Part shown: positions 63,391 to 64,000 of the stretch, in pieces | How positions within the stretch are numbered: position 1 is the first letter of the stretch | Layout of the letters: each line of letters begins with the position of its first letter | From: Rhizobium sp. L1K21 | GTDB taxonomy: Bacteria; Pseudomonadota; Alphaproteobacteria; Rhizobiales; Rhizobiaceae | Reading direction: 5' to 3' | NCBI RefSeq assembly: GCF_024055895.1 | Contig: NZ_JAMXLE010000001.1 | Location: forward strand, 2,410,698 to 2,474,697 | Length of the DNA: 64,000 nucleotides | Made by a program: the position numbers and the translations under genes | The notes under the pieces: generated by a model | Seen by the model: only the letters and a program-made list of their open reading frames with translations | The model's database searches: none | Told to the model about the DNA's origin: nothing

Positions 63391-63999
63391 TCAGATGACG
63401 ACTTGCGTGCCGAGTTCGACGACACGGTTGCTCGGCAGGCGGAAATAGTCAGACGGGCGGGTTGCCAGATTGGCGAGCGCTATGAATATCCTGTCCTGCC
63501 AGAAGGGCATGCCTTCGTTGCGGCTGGGAACCAGCTGCCTGCGGCCCAGATAAAACGAGGTCGACATGATCTCGAACTTCATGGCTTCCTTGCGGATTTT
63601 GCTGAGCGCCTGCAGAACATTGGGCGTTTCCATGAAACCGAAGGTGATTTCCAGCTTTTCGAAACTTTCCGCAATCGGGCTGATGCGATAGCGCTCATTC
63701 TCACCGACATAGGGGCGTCGCGCGGTTCTGACGACCAGGATGATATTCTGCTGGTGCAGCACGTGATTGTGCTTGAGATTATGCATCAGCGCCGGCGGGG
63801 TATATTCCGGATCGCTGGTCAGGAAGATGGCGGTGCCGGGAACACGCACAGGCGCATGCTCGCCATCACGCGAGATCATGGGAATGAACTCTTCGAGAAG
63901 AAGCGCGCCACGCTGCGCCTTGACCATCAGAAGCTGGCTGCCGCGCCACCAGCTCCACATCACGAGTGTGAACGCGCCGGCAACGATGACCGGCACGTA
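63391..63999 (-). CDS. kup: KUP-family potassium uptake protein, C-terminal part (cut by window edge)
   Basis: About 203 C-terminal residues of a KUP/HAK potassium transporter, open to the right edge. Seen are one membrane segment (IVAGAFTLVMWSWWRGSQLLM), GTAIFLTSDPEYTPPALMHNLKHNHVLH (a family signature), and the cytoplasmic tail with RTARRPYVGENERYRI. The larger transmembrane part lies outside. It is transcribed toward sleB, with 110 bases between them. Confidence 0.95.
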   Translation of the reverse strand, partial: YVPVIVAGAFTLVMWSWWRGSQLLMVKAQRGALLLEEFIPMISRDGEHAPVRVPGTAIFLTSDPEYTPPALMHNLKHNHVLHQQNIILVVRTARRPYVGENERYRISPIAESFEKLEITFGFMETPNVLQALSKIRKEAMKFEIMSTSFYLGRRQLVPSRNEGMPFWQDRIFIALANLATRPSDYFRLPSNRVVELGTQVVI

Positions 64000-64000
64000 A

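Noticed and set aside
1-64000. Prophage, insertion sequence, integrative element or defence system
   Set aside because: No transposase, integrase, restriction, CRISPR or phage genes were seen; nearly all genes are housekeeping or common to the order.

Overview
This is chromosomal DNA of an alphaproteobacterium. Gene order and families point to the order Hyphomicrobiales (Rhizobiales), in or near the Brucellaceae/Phyllobacteriaceae. Evidence includes a split ATP synthase F0 cluster with a b' subunit, dxs near tlyA, glyQ and glyS, odc with a long leader, and DUF1217, DUF6101, HPE1-like and SleB proteins. Coding density is high and GC content moderately high. I saw no rRNA, tRNA, CRISPR array, insertion sequence or prophage. 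Both ends cut a gene: dxs on the left and a kup-type potassium transporter on the right.

Layout. 1-7.2 kb: dxs C-terminus, then a reverse-strand pair (DUF4424 protein; chemoreceptor with a CxxCH haem motif) placed between dxs and a tlyA / RNA methyltransferase / exoD run. 7.2-10.7 kb: a NicO-type metal transporter with a His-rich loop and its DUF1007 partner, a LysE exporter and a LysR regulator. 10.8-13.3 kb: a leader region resembling the alphaproteobacterial speF element, with a possible upstream peptide, then ornithine decarboxylase and a GNAT enzyme. 13.3-17.3 kb: a P-type ATPase behind an FNR/FixK-like box, a GNAT protein and an Omp25/31-like beta-barrel. 17.5-20.2 kb: acyl-CoA dehydrogenase and a crotonase-family protein. 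20.4-26.6 kb: a conserved hypothetical, Sua5, an FAD-linked dehydrogenase, a short ModE-like regulator and modABC with a palindromic operator. 26.7-29.6 kb: an unusually large DUF1217 protein.

29.8-38.5 kb: DUF6101, ubiA, purD, an HPE1-like secreted protein behind a CtrA-like site, MATE, DUF523 and glyS. 38.5-44.7 kb: a block separating glyS from glyQ (membrane protein, small secreted protein, DUF2207, aroA, lemA, antitoxin-like protein). 44.9-50.2 kb: a secreted hypothetical, DMT transporter, TetR regulator with twin palindromes, YciI, RidA, small membrane protein, S49 peptidase, tRNA methyltransferase and DUF2007. 50.2-58.9 kb: polyprenyl synthase, TPR-LysM protein, ispE, moaB, a glycosyltransferase-like protein, radical SAM protein, rnhB and a GGDEF protein. 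59.1-64 kb: the F0 operon atpZ/I-B-E-F'-F, a SleB hydrolase and kup.

Themes. Isoprenoid and quinone supply is represented by dxs, ispE, polyprenyl synthase and ubiA. Molybdenum handling is represented by modABC, the ModE-like protein and moaB. Two TTGA-N6-TCAA boxes suggest oxygen-responsive control of a possible haem chemoreceptor and a cation ATPase. All functional assignments come from reading motifs and recalled families; no database search was run.
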